Assembly (NCBI RefSeq): GCF_006715785.1
Contig: NZ_VFNX01000002.1
Span: 62,001-126,000, forward strand
Direction: 5' to 3'
Origin: Streptomyces puniciscabiei
GTDB taxonomy: Bacteria > Actinomycetota > Actinomycetes > Streptomycetales > Streptomycetaceae
DNA: 64,000 nt
The notes beneath the pieces are model-generated. The model worked only from the letters and a program-made list of their open reading frames with translations, was not told the DNA's origin and made no database searches. Positions 52,915-62,000 of this stretch are shown piece after piece (the stretch's first letter is position 1; every line of letters begins with the position of its first letter). The translations under genes and the position numbers were made by a program.

Positions 52915-53516
52915 ACACCCTGATGCTCGCCTCCGAACTGACCAAGCGCGTGGTCGTGACGCTGGGCGGCGAGGCGGTCGCCCAGATCCGCGACACCGTC
53001 TTCGACGCTCGGGCCGGTCGGATCACGGGCTTCACCCTGAGCGGACGCGGGCTGTTGTCCGGCCCTCTCAAGGAGAGCCTCCCCTTCTCCGGAGTGCACG
53101 CCATCGGACCGTCCGCCGTGATGATTCCCAGTGAGGCGGTCCTGGAGAACCGCGACGCGGTCGTGGGGACCGGCGAAGCCGAACGCGGTCAGGTCATCGG
53201 CGCGCCCGTCCTCACCGACCAGGGGACCGAGGTGGGCACAGTCCTGGACGTGGTGATCGAGGCCGGCACCGCCGGACGGGTCATCGGATTCGAGATCGCC
53301 GCCCACGAGAACCTCGATTCCCGGAAGCGGAAGACGTTCATCCCGCGCGGGGAGACACTGGCCGTCTCCGGCCGGGCCCTGGTCGTCCCCGCGCACGCCA
53401 GCCGTTTCGTCGCCGACGACCTCCCCAGCTTCAGCGCTCAGGTCGAGGCCTTCCGCGCCCAGGCCGCGCAATCACGCGCCGGCGTGCCCGCGGCCGGAGA
53501 AGGAGGTGCGGCATGA
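52911..53516 (+). CDS. PRC-barrel domain protein, large form
   Basis: 201 residues from GTG 52911. Two PRC-barrel units can be followed: about 5-85 (AQIRDTVFDARAGRITGFTL) and about 90-160 (LTDQGTEVGTVLDVVIEAGT; GRVIGFEIAAHENL). PRC-barrels bind RNA or proteins and occur in ribosome maturation and stress proteins. It overlaps both neighbours by four bases. Confidence 0.85.
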   Translation: MNTLMLASELTKRVVVTLGGEAVAQIRDTVFDARAGRITGFTLSGRGLLSGPLKESLPFSGVHAIGPSAVMIPSEAVLENRDAVVGTGEAERGQVIGAPVLTDQGTEVGTVLDVVIEAGTAGRVIGFEIAAHENLDSRKRKTFIPRGETLAVSGRALVVPAHASRFVADDLPSFSAQVEAFRAQAAQSRAGVPAAGEGGAA

Positions 53517-53965
53517 TGATGTTCTCCCAGGCCCTGGGCCTGCCCGTGATCACCTCCGTAGATGCCGAACAGCTCGGGCGCGTGGAGTCGCTGACCATCG
53601 ATGCCCGCAACGGGCGGGTCGCCTGCCTGCGTCTGTCCGGGGCTCCGAAACACGCCACGACCATCGCCTGGAACGCGATCGAAGCCGTCGGCCGGGACGC
53701 CGTCATCGTGCGCTCCCGCACCGGCACCGATCCGGGGCAGAGCGACGTTCCCACCCACCACGAGGCCCTCGGGCACCGGGTCCTGACGGAACACGGCACC
53801 GCGCACGGCACCGTCAAGGACATCGCCTTCGACAACACGACCGGGCGCATCCTCACGCTCTACACGGCGCTCGGTGACGTCCCCGCAGACCAACTCCTCG
53901 GCCTCGGCTCCTACGCCGTGGTGGTCCGCGTCGAGCCCGCCGGGGCTCCGGGGGCACGGGGGTGA
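53513..53965 (+). CDS. PRC-barrel domain protein, second
   Basis: 150 residues from ATG 53513 (alternatives at the next two ATGs). PRC unit: LGRVESLTIDARNGRVACLR, then a second LTEHGTAHGTVKDIAFDNTT and GRILTLYTALGDV. Third gene of a coupled set, which suggests the products act together, possibly at the membrane via the 48-residue protein. Confidence 0.82.
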   Translation: MMMFSQALGLPVITSVDAEQLGRVESLTIDARNGRVACLRLSGAPKHATTIAWNAIEAVGRDAVIVRSRTGTDPGQSDVPTHHEALGHRVLTEHGTAHGTVKDIAFDNTTGRILTLYTALGDVPADQLLGLGSYAVVVRVEPAGAPGARG

Positions 53966-54354
53966 GCTGCGCGCGGTCGTAGCCACCCGGGGTCCGATAT
54001 CGGCGGCCTCCTCGTCCGGTCGGCGGTCGGCAGACGCAACGGAGACGCGACGGGCCGGTCGCCGGGGCGGACGTGCGTTGTCCCCCCTCCCGCGTCAGGC
54101 ATGCGGCAGGCTCAGGCCCGACCGGCGGTGTACGACTTCAGCGGCGGACGGGACGGCCAGGGGCCGGATCACGTACAGGCCCACCGGCCGGCCCACCGGT
54201 CCATCGCGCAGCTCGTCGAGTCCCGCGCCGGTGCTCAAAAGGACGGCGGCGACCAGTGCCACGCCGGGACTCGTACGCTTCGGATTGCGTCATGTCACTC
54301 CCTCCCCCGCTCGCCCCGCGCTGCCGGCACTGACGACGGTCACGACCCGGACCG
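53966..54354. other. Stretch without a visible gene
   Basis: 389 bp between convergent genes; only shadow frames. I found no clear terminator. Confidence 0.4.
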
Positions 54355-55284
54355 TCAGCCGGGAGGCTGCGCGGGCGGGGACGCGGAGCCGGTGATCGCT
54401 GCCGGCCGTGGCGCGCCAGGTTTCGCCAACTCGGCGTTGAACTGGGCGCCGATCAGAAGCGCGAGGTTGGACAGCCACAGCCAGACGAGAAAGACCACCA
54501 CGCCTGCCAGCGAGCCGTACAGGCGGTAATAGGTGCTCACATGCGAGGCGTAGACGGTGAAGCCCAACGAGACGATCAGCAGGAGCAGGATCGCCAGGCC
54601 GCCGCCCGGCGCCATCCTCCGCACGGGTCTCGAGCAAGACGGACCCGAACGGTAGAGCACCAGCACCAGGGCGCCCGCGACGGCGGCCAGGACAGGCCAG
54701 CGCAGTGTGTCCCACGCGGTGTGGGGCACGGTGCCCAGGTTCAACGCCCGGCCCAGACGCCCGGCCAGGCTGCCGCTCACCAGCAGCGCGAGAGTGGTGG
54801 TCACCAGCAGGCTGATCAGCACGATCGCCGTGACGATGATGCGGGGGGCCGTGCGCCACACCGGCCGGTGCGCACTGACGTGGTGGATCGCGTGCAGGGC
54901 CCTGCGAAAGACGCTCAGGTAACTGCAGCCCGACCACAACGCGCCCACGACACCGAAGAACACCAGCATCCATGCCGCTGACGACTGACCGGCCATTTGC
55001 CGGAGTGCGCTGCGCAGCAGTCCGCGCGAGGTGGCCGGGACGACCCCCGTCATCCGGTCGATCACCTCAGGAGTCGTCTTGGGCATGGTCAGCCCGATGA
55101 CCGAGAGGATGACCAGCAGTACGGGGAACAGGGCCAGGACCGCGTAGTACGTCAGGGCGGCCGCCCAGTCCATGACGTCGTCGTTCCAGATGGACACCGG
55201 TGTCCGGCGCAGCGCCGCCCACCACCCGTACCGCCGACCGCCGGCCTGCCGCATCACCGCAACGCCCTCTCCACGCACCCTCAT
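54355..55284 (-). CDS. YihY/BrkB-family membrane protein
   Basis: 309 residues if ATG 55284 is used; ATG 55254 is an alternative with GGAGAGGG upstream. It has about six membrane helices with the family motifs DWAAALTYYAVLALFPVLLV, WMLVFFGVVGALWSGCSYLS (where W-S-x-S-x-x is usual), and YGSLAGVVVFLVWLWLSNLA, LLIGAQFNAEL. The role is unclear; relatives are called BrkB or putative ribonuclease BN. The tail is proline-rich. Convergent with the PRC genes and upstream of a CsbD gene. Confidence 0.85.
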   Translation of the reverse strand: MRVRGEGVAVMRQAGGRRYGWWAALRRTPVSIWNDDVMDWAAALTYYAVLALFPVLLVILSVIGLTMPKTTPEVIDRMTGVVPATSRGLLRSALRQMAGQSSAAWMLVFFGVVGALWSGCSYLSVFRRALHAIHHVSAHRPVWRTAPRIIVTAIVLISLLVTTTLALLVSGSLAGRLGRALNLGTVPHTAWDTLRWPVLAAVAGALVLVLYRSGPSCSRPVRRMAPGGGLAILLLLIVSLGFTVYASHVSTYYRLYGSLAGVVVFLVWLWLSNLALLIGAQFNAELAKPGAPRPAAITGSASPPAQPPG

Positions 55285-55402
55285 CCACTCGCCCCGGCAG
55301 TCCCTCTCCCTCGGCGGCTCGACGCCGGAGAGCCGCGGAAGTATGCGTACGAAGGCGGGCCACGGCCCGATCAGCCATGACCCGCGTTCGTGGGTGTGCC
55401 GT

Positions 55403-55588
55403 TCAGTCCCCGAAGATGTCCTTCGCCGCGTCCTTGGCCTTCTCCCCCGCCTGCCTGACGTCACCTTCGACCTGGTCGGCCTTGCCTTCGGCTTCCAGAC
55501 GCTCGTTGCCGACCGCCTTGCCGACCGCTTCCTTGGCCTTGCCCTTGATCTTGTCGCCGGCGTTGCCTGCCTTGTCCGCGCCGCTCAT
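55403..55588 (-). CDS. CsbD-family stress protein
   Basis: 61 residues from ATG 55588, with GGAAGGAGC upstream. Repeated helical KIKGKAKEAVGKAVGNERLE and EGDVRQAGEKAKDAAKDIFG match the CsbD family. It lies between BrkB and an ATP-binding gene. A perfect GGGTAC box upstream suggests stress sigma control. Confidence 0.85.
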   Translation of the reverse strand: MSGADKAGNAGDKIKGKAKEAVGKAVGNERLEAEGKADQVEGDVRQAGEKAKDAAKDIFGD

Positions 55589-55635
55589 CGAAACCGCTCC
55601 TTCCCAGCCCGGGCTCGTCGTGTTCCCCGGCACCT

Positions 55636-55661
55636 GTACCCGCGCCGCCCCGGATGATGTC
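55636..55661 (-). promoter_or_regulatory. SigB-class promoter candidate before CsbD
   Basis: GGGTAC (55641-55636, minus strand) fits the -10 box exactly. The -35 place holds GACAT, which does not fit GNNT at the usual spacing, so the match is partial. Confidence 0.4.
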
Positions 55662-55848
55662 CCCTCCATGACCGGACCACTCGCACGGCAGCCGTGGACG
55701 GCGCTCTCCGCGCCGCGTGCCCCGGCCGGCCCGGCATCGTCACCATGACGTCGTGATCGCGACACTCTGCGGTCATGCCTGGGACCGTGTTTTGTGGGTA
55801 TCCGGGGGCCTGATGAAAACCGGCGCTTCGGAACGTGAGGCGGTGTAC

Positions 55849-56592
55849 ATGGACGCGGCTGGGCATGATGAGTGCCAGTTGCCACTCATAGCGGGTCCGC
55901 TAGCGGTGTCCGCAGCCTTCGAGGGCAGCGAGGAGATCGCCAAGGCTCGTGAGCTGGCCCGTCGCTTCCTGACGGATGTGCAGGCGCTGCGCGGTCTGCC
56001 GGTGTCCGGCCGCGCGATGGGCATGGTTCAGCTGGTGGTGAGCGAGCTGGTGACGAATGCCCGAAAGTACGCGCCTGGCCCGTGCCTGTTGACGCTGAAG
56101 ATCGAAGACCGGGCCGCCCAGGTGAGCGTCTGGGACAGCGGTACGGCAGTGCCGGCCGTCCTGGCGCCGGACCCGAGCCGCATCGGGCAGCACGGGCTCG
56201 AGATCGTGATGGCGGTCTGCCAGAGCTTTGCCGTTCGCCGGGAGCCGGTGGGCAAGCGCATCACGGCCACGGTGGCGTTGGCCGCTGATCCCGGCGGAGA
56301 CGCCTCGGTCACCAGCCGATGTGACCACGCCCGGTTGGGACGGGGTCGCCCTCGATTTCCGCCGACGGCTGACACCGGTGAAGCCGGTTGCGAACGCGCC
56401 ATTCTGGCCCGCACGGCGGGTCTCCTGTACGGCCAGGCAGAAGACGCGGGACGGTGCGCACGGCCGGCGGGGACTCGTGCCGTGCGAAGTCAGCGGCATC
56501 GCCTTTTGGCGGGGTCTTGTCTGCTCCCGGCTGGGCGGACTTCGGGAGGCTGTCGAGCATGTTGTCCCACGTGTGAACCCCAGCACTTCTGA
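55849..56592 (+). CDS. HATPase anti-sigma/regulatory ATP-binding protein
   Basis: ATG 55849 (or 55813). GHKL ATPase boxes: N-box LVVSELVTNARKYAPGPCLL, G1 VSVWDSGTAVPAV, G2 IGQHGLEIVMAVC. It opens with PLIAGPLAVSAAFEGSEEIA, as in Streptomyces ATP-binding proteins of about 160 residues, which bind sigma factors or phosphorylate STAS proteins. Here the frame runs about 95 residues beyond the usual end (DPGGDAS), and that tail (arginine/cysteine-rich) looks non-native, so the natural stop was probably lost. Confidence 0.75.
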   Translation: MDAAGHDECQLPLIAGPLAVSAAFEGSEEIAKARELARRFLTDVQALRGLPVSGRAMGMVQLVVSELVTNARKYAPGPCLLTLKIEDRAAQVSVWDSGTAVPAVLAPDPSRIGQHGLEIVMAVCQSFAVRREPVGKRITATVALAADPGGDASVTSRCDHARLGRGRPRFPPTADTGEAGCERAILARTAGLLYGQAEDAGRCARPAGTRAVRSQRHRLLAGSCLLPAGRTSGGCRACCPTCEPQHF

Positions 56593-56893
56593 TGGCTGTT
56601 TCCGGAAACCCCTCGCCCCCGCCCGTCAGGGAGAAGCGTTCTGGCTCGGGACGTGTGGGCTCGCCCCTACGCCTCGGCCTGATCATCGGTCATGGGCCCG
56701 ACCGCTGGCGGACCGTAGCCCCCTCACCAGTGACCGATGATCTCCCCGGCAAGCTCTGCGCGATACCGCCGAATCCCGGCCGTCGGACAACTCGCCCGGG
56801 TTGGCGTCATAAGCCTGGTATAGATGGACAGCGGCCGTACTCATCCGGGTGCACGCCGTCGAGGGGCGATTCGGGCAGAGTGAGGGGAAGAGC
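56593..56893. other. Leader stretch of the STAS-kinase pair
   Basis: No gene visible. The AT-richer segment near 56805-56825 (TATAG) may hold the promoter, but I cannot place it firmly. Confidence 0.35.
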
Positions 56894-57253
56894 GTGGATG
56901 TCCCACTCGAAACGGAGGGGCACTGCACCGTGCCGTCAGACGGCGGGGCATGGCTGGAAGTTCGTCCGCTGCTGGAGCGCCCAGGCGTGTATGCAAAAGG
57001 CGAGGTCGGCGTGAGCACGCGGCCGATGTGGCAGGAAGCCCTCTGCCGGCTGTCACGGCGGAGCGAGAGCTGCCTGTACGTCGAGATGTCCCGGCTGACG
57101 TTCATCGACGTGGCCGGGGTGACGGATCTGGCGATGACCGCACGGTCACTGAGTGGGGATCGTCTGCTCGTCCTTGAACAACCACCGCCCCAGGTACCGC
57201 GCATTCTGGACTTGTTCTGGTCCGGCCTGGGCGGGATCGAGGTGGCTGCATGA
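56894..57253 (+). CDS. STAS-domain anti-anti-sigma-type protein
   Basis: 119 residues from GTG 56894 (GAGGGGAAG upstream; an earlier GTG at 56849 exists). The STAS core CLYVEMSRLTFIDVAGVTDL carries an Asp at the place where phosphorylatable members have Ser, with VTDL following, so it may not be switched by phosphorylation, or the residue next to it may serve. It overlaps the next gene by four bases (ATGA). Confidence 0.75.
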   Translation: MDVPLETEGHCTVPSDGGAWLEVRPLLERPGVYAKGEVGVSTRPMWQEALCRLSRRSESCLYVEMSRLTFIDVAGVTDLAMTARSLSGDRLLVLEQPPPQVPRILDLFWSGLGGIEVAA

Positions 57254-58185
57254 CCGGCACCGCCCCCGGGCCCCAGGAGTTCGTGCACCCGGCGCTGTTC
57301 TACAGCGGGGAGCAGCAGTATGTGGCAGGTACAGTCCCCTTCGTCCTCGAGGGGCTGGCCAGGGAGGAACCGGTTGCGGTCGCCGCGCCGCCGGACCGAC
57401 TCCAGCTGATCAAGGACCGGCTCGGTGACCAGGCCCGCCGTGTTCACTTCGTGGACATGACGCAGGCCGGCCGGAACCCGGGGCGGATCATTCCCGGAGT
57501 GCTGCGCCGGTTCGCCGATGCCCATGCCGGTGGACGGGTGCGCATCATCGGTGAGCCGATCTGGCCCGGTCGCAGCGCGGCGGAGTACCCCGCGTGCGTG
57601 CAGCACGAGGCGCTGATCAACGCGGCATTCACCGGCCGCGCCGTCACCATTCTGTGCCCGTACGACGTCGCCGGGCTCGACCAGGAGGTGCTGAAGGACG
57701 CCTTGGCCACCCACCCGGTGGTGGTCGCCGAGGGGAGCGAGACGGCTTCGGCGGCGTACAGTCCCGAGGAGATCGTCGCCCGGTACAACCAGGCTCTGCC
57801 CGTGCCGTCCGCCGCCCAGGCGACGAAGTTCGAAGGCAGTGGCCAATTGCCGACGGTACGCGAGTTTGCCGTACGGCAGGGCGAGCGGCTGGGGTTGGAG
57901 GGGACGCGGCTGCAGGATCTCCAGCTGGCGGTGGCAGAGCTGACCACCAACAGCGTCGTTCATGGAGCCGGTGGCGGCACGCTGCGGATCTGGGCGGAGG
58001 ACAAGCAGGTCGTCTGCGAGGTGCAGGACGCGGGCCGGCTCACCGATCCACTGGCCGGCCGGCGCCCCCCGGCACCCGAACGGCCCGGCGGCCGGGGCCT
58101 GCTCCTCGTCAACCACCTCGCCGACCTCGTTCGCATCCACACCAGTGAGGCGGGTACCACGATCCGCTTCTACATCGACCGCTGA
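57250..58185 (+). CDS. MEDS-HATPase sensor protein
   Basis: 311 residues from ATG 57250. Residues about 10-165 are a MEDS (DcmR-sensory) domain: FVHPALFYSGEQQYVAGTVP, then RVHFVDMTQAGRNPGRIIPG and HEALINAAFTGRAVTILCPY. Residues about 200-310 are a GHKL ATPase: LQLAVAELTTNSVVHGAGGG, QDAGRLTDPLAGRR and GRGLLLVNHLADLV. MEDS-HATPase proteins of Streptomyces are anti-sigma-type kinases; the MEDS part probably senses a small carbon signal. It is translated together with the STAS protein. Confidence 0.85.
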   Translation: MTGTAPGPQEFVHPALFYSGEQQYVAGTVPFVLEGLAREEPVAVAAPPDRLQLIKDRLGDQARRVHFVDMTQAGRNPGRIIPGVLRRFADAHAGGRVRIIGEPIWPGRSAAEYPACVQHEALINAAFTGRAVTILCPYDVAGLDQEVLKDALATHPVVVAEGSETASAAYSPEEIVARYNQALPVPSAAQATKFEGSGQLPTVREFAVRQGERLGLEGTRLQDLQLAVAELTTNSVVHGAGGGTLRIWAEDKQVVCEVQDAGRLTDPLAGRRPPAPERPGGRGLLLVNHLADLVRIHTSEAGTTIRFYIDR

Positions 58186-58219
58186 TCCCTACTGACCCGG
58201 CGGCATCGAGACCGCTCGC

Positions 58220-58400
58220 CCCCCAGCCGACCACAACCCGCGCCTCCCGCCGAGCCGTTGACCGGGACTAGGACGACAAGGAGGCTGCAGTCGTCGGGCA
58301 GCTCGGCGGCGGCTTGCCGGTGCAGCAGGGCATGGATTTCGGTCGGTACCGAGCCCGGCCGTCACGGTGGCGAGCGCGGTGGCGAGTTGTTCCGAACGCC
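58220..58400 (-). pseudogene. SpoIIE-type phosphatase C-terminal scrap
   Basis: Minus-strand frame EIHALLHRQAAAELPDDCSL followed by LVVLVPV has the DDCSLLVV ending of SpoIIE phosphatases. Frames before it are broken. About 50 codons remain. Confidence 0.4.
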
Positions 58401-58589
58401 ATCCCGGGCGATCGGATGTTCTCGTCCCGGCTCGCCGTTCGGCTCGTGGTGGACGCCGGATAGCCGACGGCGGGGCGTGCGGCCTCCAAAGCATCGAAGT
58501 CGGTCCACGTACTGTACATGCCGACCCGGCCGTCACAGGGACCCGACACAGCCATCATGAAAGCCCGCGGGTGCTCTGCTCCCCCATGG

Positions 58590-58770
58590 CGAGCCGGTGC
58601 TCGTGCGGCCGGTGCTTCGGCGGAGCAAGCTGTCTGTCCGGCGTGCGGAACGGGGTCGGCCCGGGTGTACAGCCGGTACGCACGGCGGCCGACGGACGCG
58701 CGGTCGGCCGTCGCCCGATGGACGATCGATGCACAGGTTCGGCGGTTGCGCGCTGCAGGGGGCGTCACTA
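58590..58770 (+). pseudogene. ISL3-family transposase N-terminal remnant
   Basis: Reads EQAVCPACGTGSARVYSRYA then RRPTDARSAVARWTIDAQVR. The CPxC and S-R-x-H/Y-S-R-Y-x-R-x-x-x-D are those of the zinc-ribbon start of ISL3 transposases (CPxCG-x-x-S-x-R-V-H-SRY). The rest is lost. Confidence 0.5.
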
Positions 58771-59059
58771 CGTCAGCACTCCTGCGGCACGATCGTGGTG
58801 GACACCGAGACGCGAAAACCAGGTCAGGTACCCCGTGGCTCCGGTGTCATGCGTGCCTCTTCGTGGCGGATTCCTTCCCCGGTGCGCAGCGACCGGAGGC
58901 TTTGTTCGGCGGGTACCGAGTGGGTTAGCCTGCGGCGTATTTTCCTCCCGCCTGAGGCCTTGAGGTGAGGGAATGCAGAACGTTCACGGGCCCACCGGCC
59001 CACCAGGGTGTTCGAGTCTTCACTGCTGAGGGCTCCAGGGGAGCGGGACGAGGGTGCGC

Positions 59060-62000
59060 ATGACCAGCGACAGGACCGAGCTCGTCGACGCCGGGCCGGG
59101 CGACGGGGAGCTCAGACAGCTTCTGGCGGGGCTGACGGCCGTGCGGGACGGCGACTTCGGCACACGTCTGCCGGAAGACGCCGGCGGTCTCATGGGCGAC
59201 ATCGCGACCGTGTTCAACGGCATGGTCGACCAACTGTCCGTGTTCACCTCCGAGGTGACGCGCGTGGCCCGGGAAGTCGGCACCGAGGGGACGCTCGGCG
59301 GGCAGGCGGAGGTGCCGGGGGTCTCCGGAACCTGGGCCGACCTGACCGACTCGGTCAACGCCATGGCCGGGAACCTGACCACCCAGGTCCGTGACATCGC
59401 CCAGGTGGCCACGGCCGTGGCCAAGGGCGACCTGTCCCAGAAGATCGACGTGCCGGCGCGCGGGGAGATCCTGCAGCTGAAGGAAACCGTCAACACGATG
59501 GTGGACCAGCTCTCCGCCTTCGCCGACGAAGTCACCCGCGTCGCCCGCGAGGTCGGCACCGAAGGACGCCTCGGCGGCCAGGCCAAGGTGCCCGGTGTCG
59601 CGGGGGTGTGGCGGGACCTCACCGACTCGGTCAACTTCATGGCGGGCAACCTCACCAACCAGGTCCGCAACGTCGCCCAGGTGACGACCGCGGTGGCCAA
59701 GGGCGACCTGTCGCAGAAGATCACCGTCGACGCACGCGGCGAGATCCTCGAACTCAAGAACACCATCAACACGATGGTCGACCAGCTCTCCGCCTTCGCC
59801 GACGAAGTCACCCGCGTCGCCCGCGAGGTCGGCACGGAAGGACGCCTCGGCGGCCAGGCCGACGTCAAGGGCGTCAAAGGCACCTGGCGGGATCTGACCG
59901 ACTCGGTCAACTTCATGGCGGGCAACCTCACCGCCCAGGTCCGCAACGTCGCCCAGGTGGCGACCGCGGTGGCCGAGGGCGACCTGTCGCAGAAGATCAC
60001 CGTCGACGCACGCGGCGAGATCCTCGAACTCAAGAACACCATCAACACGATGGTCGACCAGCTCTCCGCCTTCGCCGACGAAGTCACCCGCGTCGCCCGC
60101 GAGGTCGGCACCGAAGGACGCCTCGGCGGCCAGGCCGACGTCAAGGGTGTGTCGGGCACTTGGAAGGCCCTCACTGACAACGTGAACGTGATGGCGTCGA
60201 ACCTGACCGGCCAGGTGCGCTCCATCGCCCAGGTCGCCACGGCCGTCGCGCGGGGCGACCTGTCCCGCAAGATCACGGTCGCGGCCGAGGGGGAGGTCGC
60301 CGCACTGGCCGATGTGATCAACACGATGGTCGACACCCTGTCCGCGTTCGCCGACGAAGTCACCCGCGTCGCCCGCGAGGTCGGCACCGAAGGACGCCTC
60401 GGCGGCCAGGCCCACGTGCCGAACGTGGCCGGCACGTGGAAGGACCTCACCGACAACGTCAACTCCATGGCGAACAACCTGACCGGTCAGGTACGCAACA
60501 TCGCGCTGGTGACGACCGCCGTGGCCGGGGGCGACCTGTCGAAGAAGATCGACGTGGACGCACGCGGCGAGATCCTGGAACTGAAGACGACCATCAACAC
60601 GATGGTGGACCAGCTCTCCGCCTTCGCCGACGAAGTCACCCGGGTCGCCCGCGAGGTCGGCACCGAAGGACGCCTGGGCGGCCAGGCCGAGGTGGAGGGC
60701 GTCTCGGGCACCTGGAAGCGGCTCACGGAGAACGTCAACGAGCTGGCAGGCAACCTGACCCGTCAGGTACGGGCCATCGGCGCCGTGGCCAGCGCCGTGG
60801 CCGAGGGCGACCTGACCCGCTCGATCACGGTGGAGGCCTCCGGCGAGGTCGCCGAGCTCAAGGACAACATCAACTCCATGGTGGAGTCGCTGCGCGAGAC
60901 CACCCGGGCCAACCAGGAGCAGGACTGGCTCAAGACGAACCTGGCGCGCATCGCCGGCCTCATGCAGGGCCACCGGGATCTGCCTGTGGTGGCTGAACTC
61001 ATCATGGACGAGCTGACACCGCTGGTGTCGGCCCAGTACGGCGCCTTCTACCTCGCCGAGGACGGTGAGCGCGGCCCGGAGCTGCGGCTTGTCGGCTCCT
61101 ACGGCAGGCCCGACGACGACGGGCGGCCCACCCGGTTCTCCTTCGGCCGCTCACTGGTCGGCCAGGCCGCACGCAGCCGCCGTACCATCACCGTCGACGA
61201 GCTGCCCCAAGGCTACGTGACCATCTCCTCCGGGCTCGGCCAGGCGGTGCCGGCCGCGCTGATCCTGCTGCCGATCCTCTTCGAGGACCAGGTCCTCGGC
61301 GTCATCGAGCTGGCGTCGGTCACCGCCTTCACGCCCGTCCACCGGGACTTCCTGGAACAGCTCCGCGAGACGCTCGGCGTCAACGTCAACACGATCGTGG
61401 CCAACGCCCGCACCGACGAGCTGCTGGAGGAATCTCAGCGGCTGACCGCCGAGCTGCAGGCGCGTTCGGCCGAGTTGCAGTCCCAGCAGGACGAGCTGCA
61501 GCGCTCCAACTCCGAACTGGAGGAGAAGGCCTCGCTGCTGGCGGCGCAAAACCGCGACATCGAGGCGAAGAACCTGCAGATCGAACAGGCCCGGCGGGAA
61601 CTCGAGGCGCGCGCCCAGCAGTTGTCGCTGGCCTCGAAGTACAAGTCGGAGTTCCTGGCCAACATGAGCCACGAGCTGCGCACTCCGCTCAACAGCCTGC
61701 TCATCCTCGCCCAGCTCCTCGCTCAGAACCCCTCGCGCAACCTCACCCCGAAGCAGGTCGAGTACGCGGGAATCATCCACTCCGCGGGCAGCGACCTGCT
61801 GCAGCTGATCAACGACATCCTGGACCTGTCGAAGGTCGAGGCAGGCAAAATGGACGTCACCCCGGAGCGGGTGCCGCTGCGCCGGCTCATCGAGTACGTC
61901 GAGGCCACCTTCCGGCCCATGACCACCCAGAAGGGGCTGGAATTCGCGGTCACCACCGCGGCGGGCGCGCCCGCCGACCTGCTCACCGATGACTCCCGGC

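Noticed and set aside
59228..60883. Tandem repeat considered as a CRISPR-like or satellite array
   Set aside because: The units are 276 bp, in frame and encode HAMP domains.
58925..60973. 682-codon antisense frame across the HAMP array
   Set aside because: Its repeats only mirror the sense repeats; no start signal or domain is seen.
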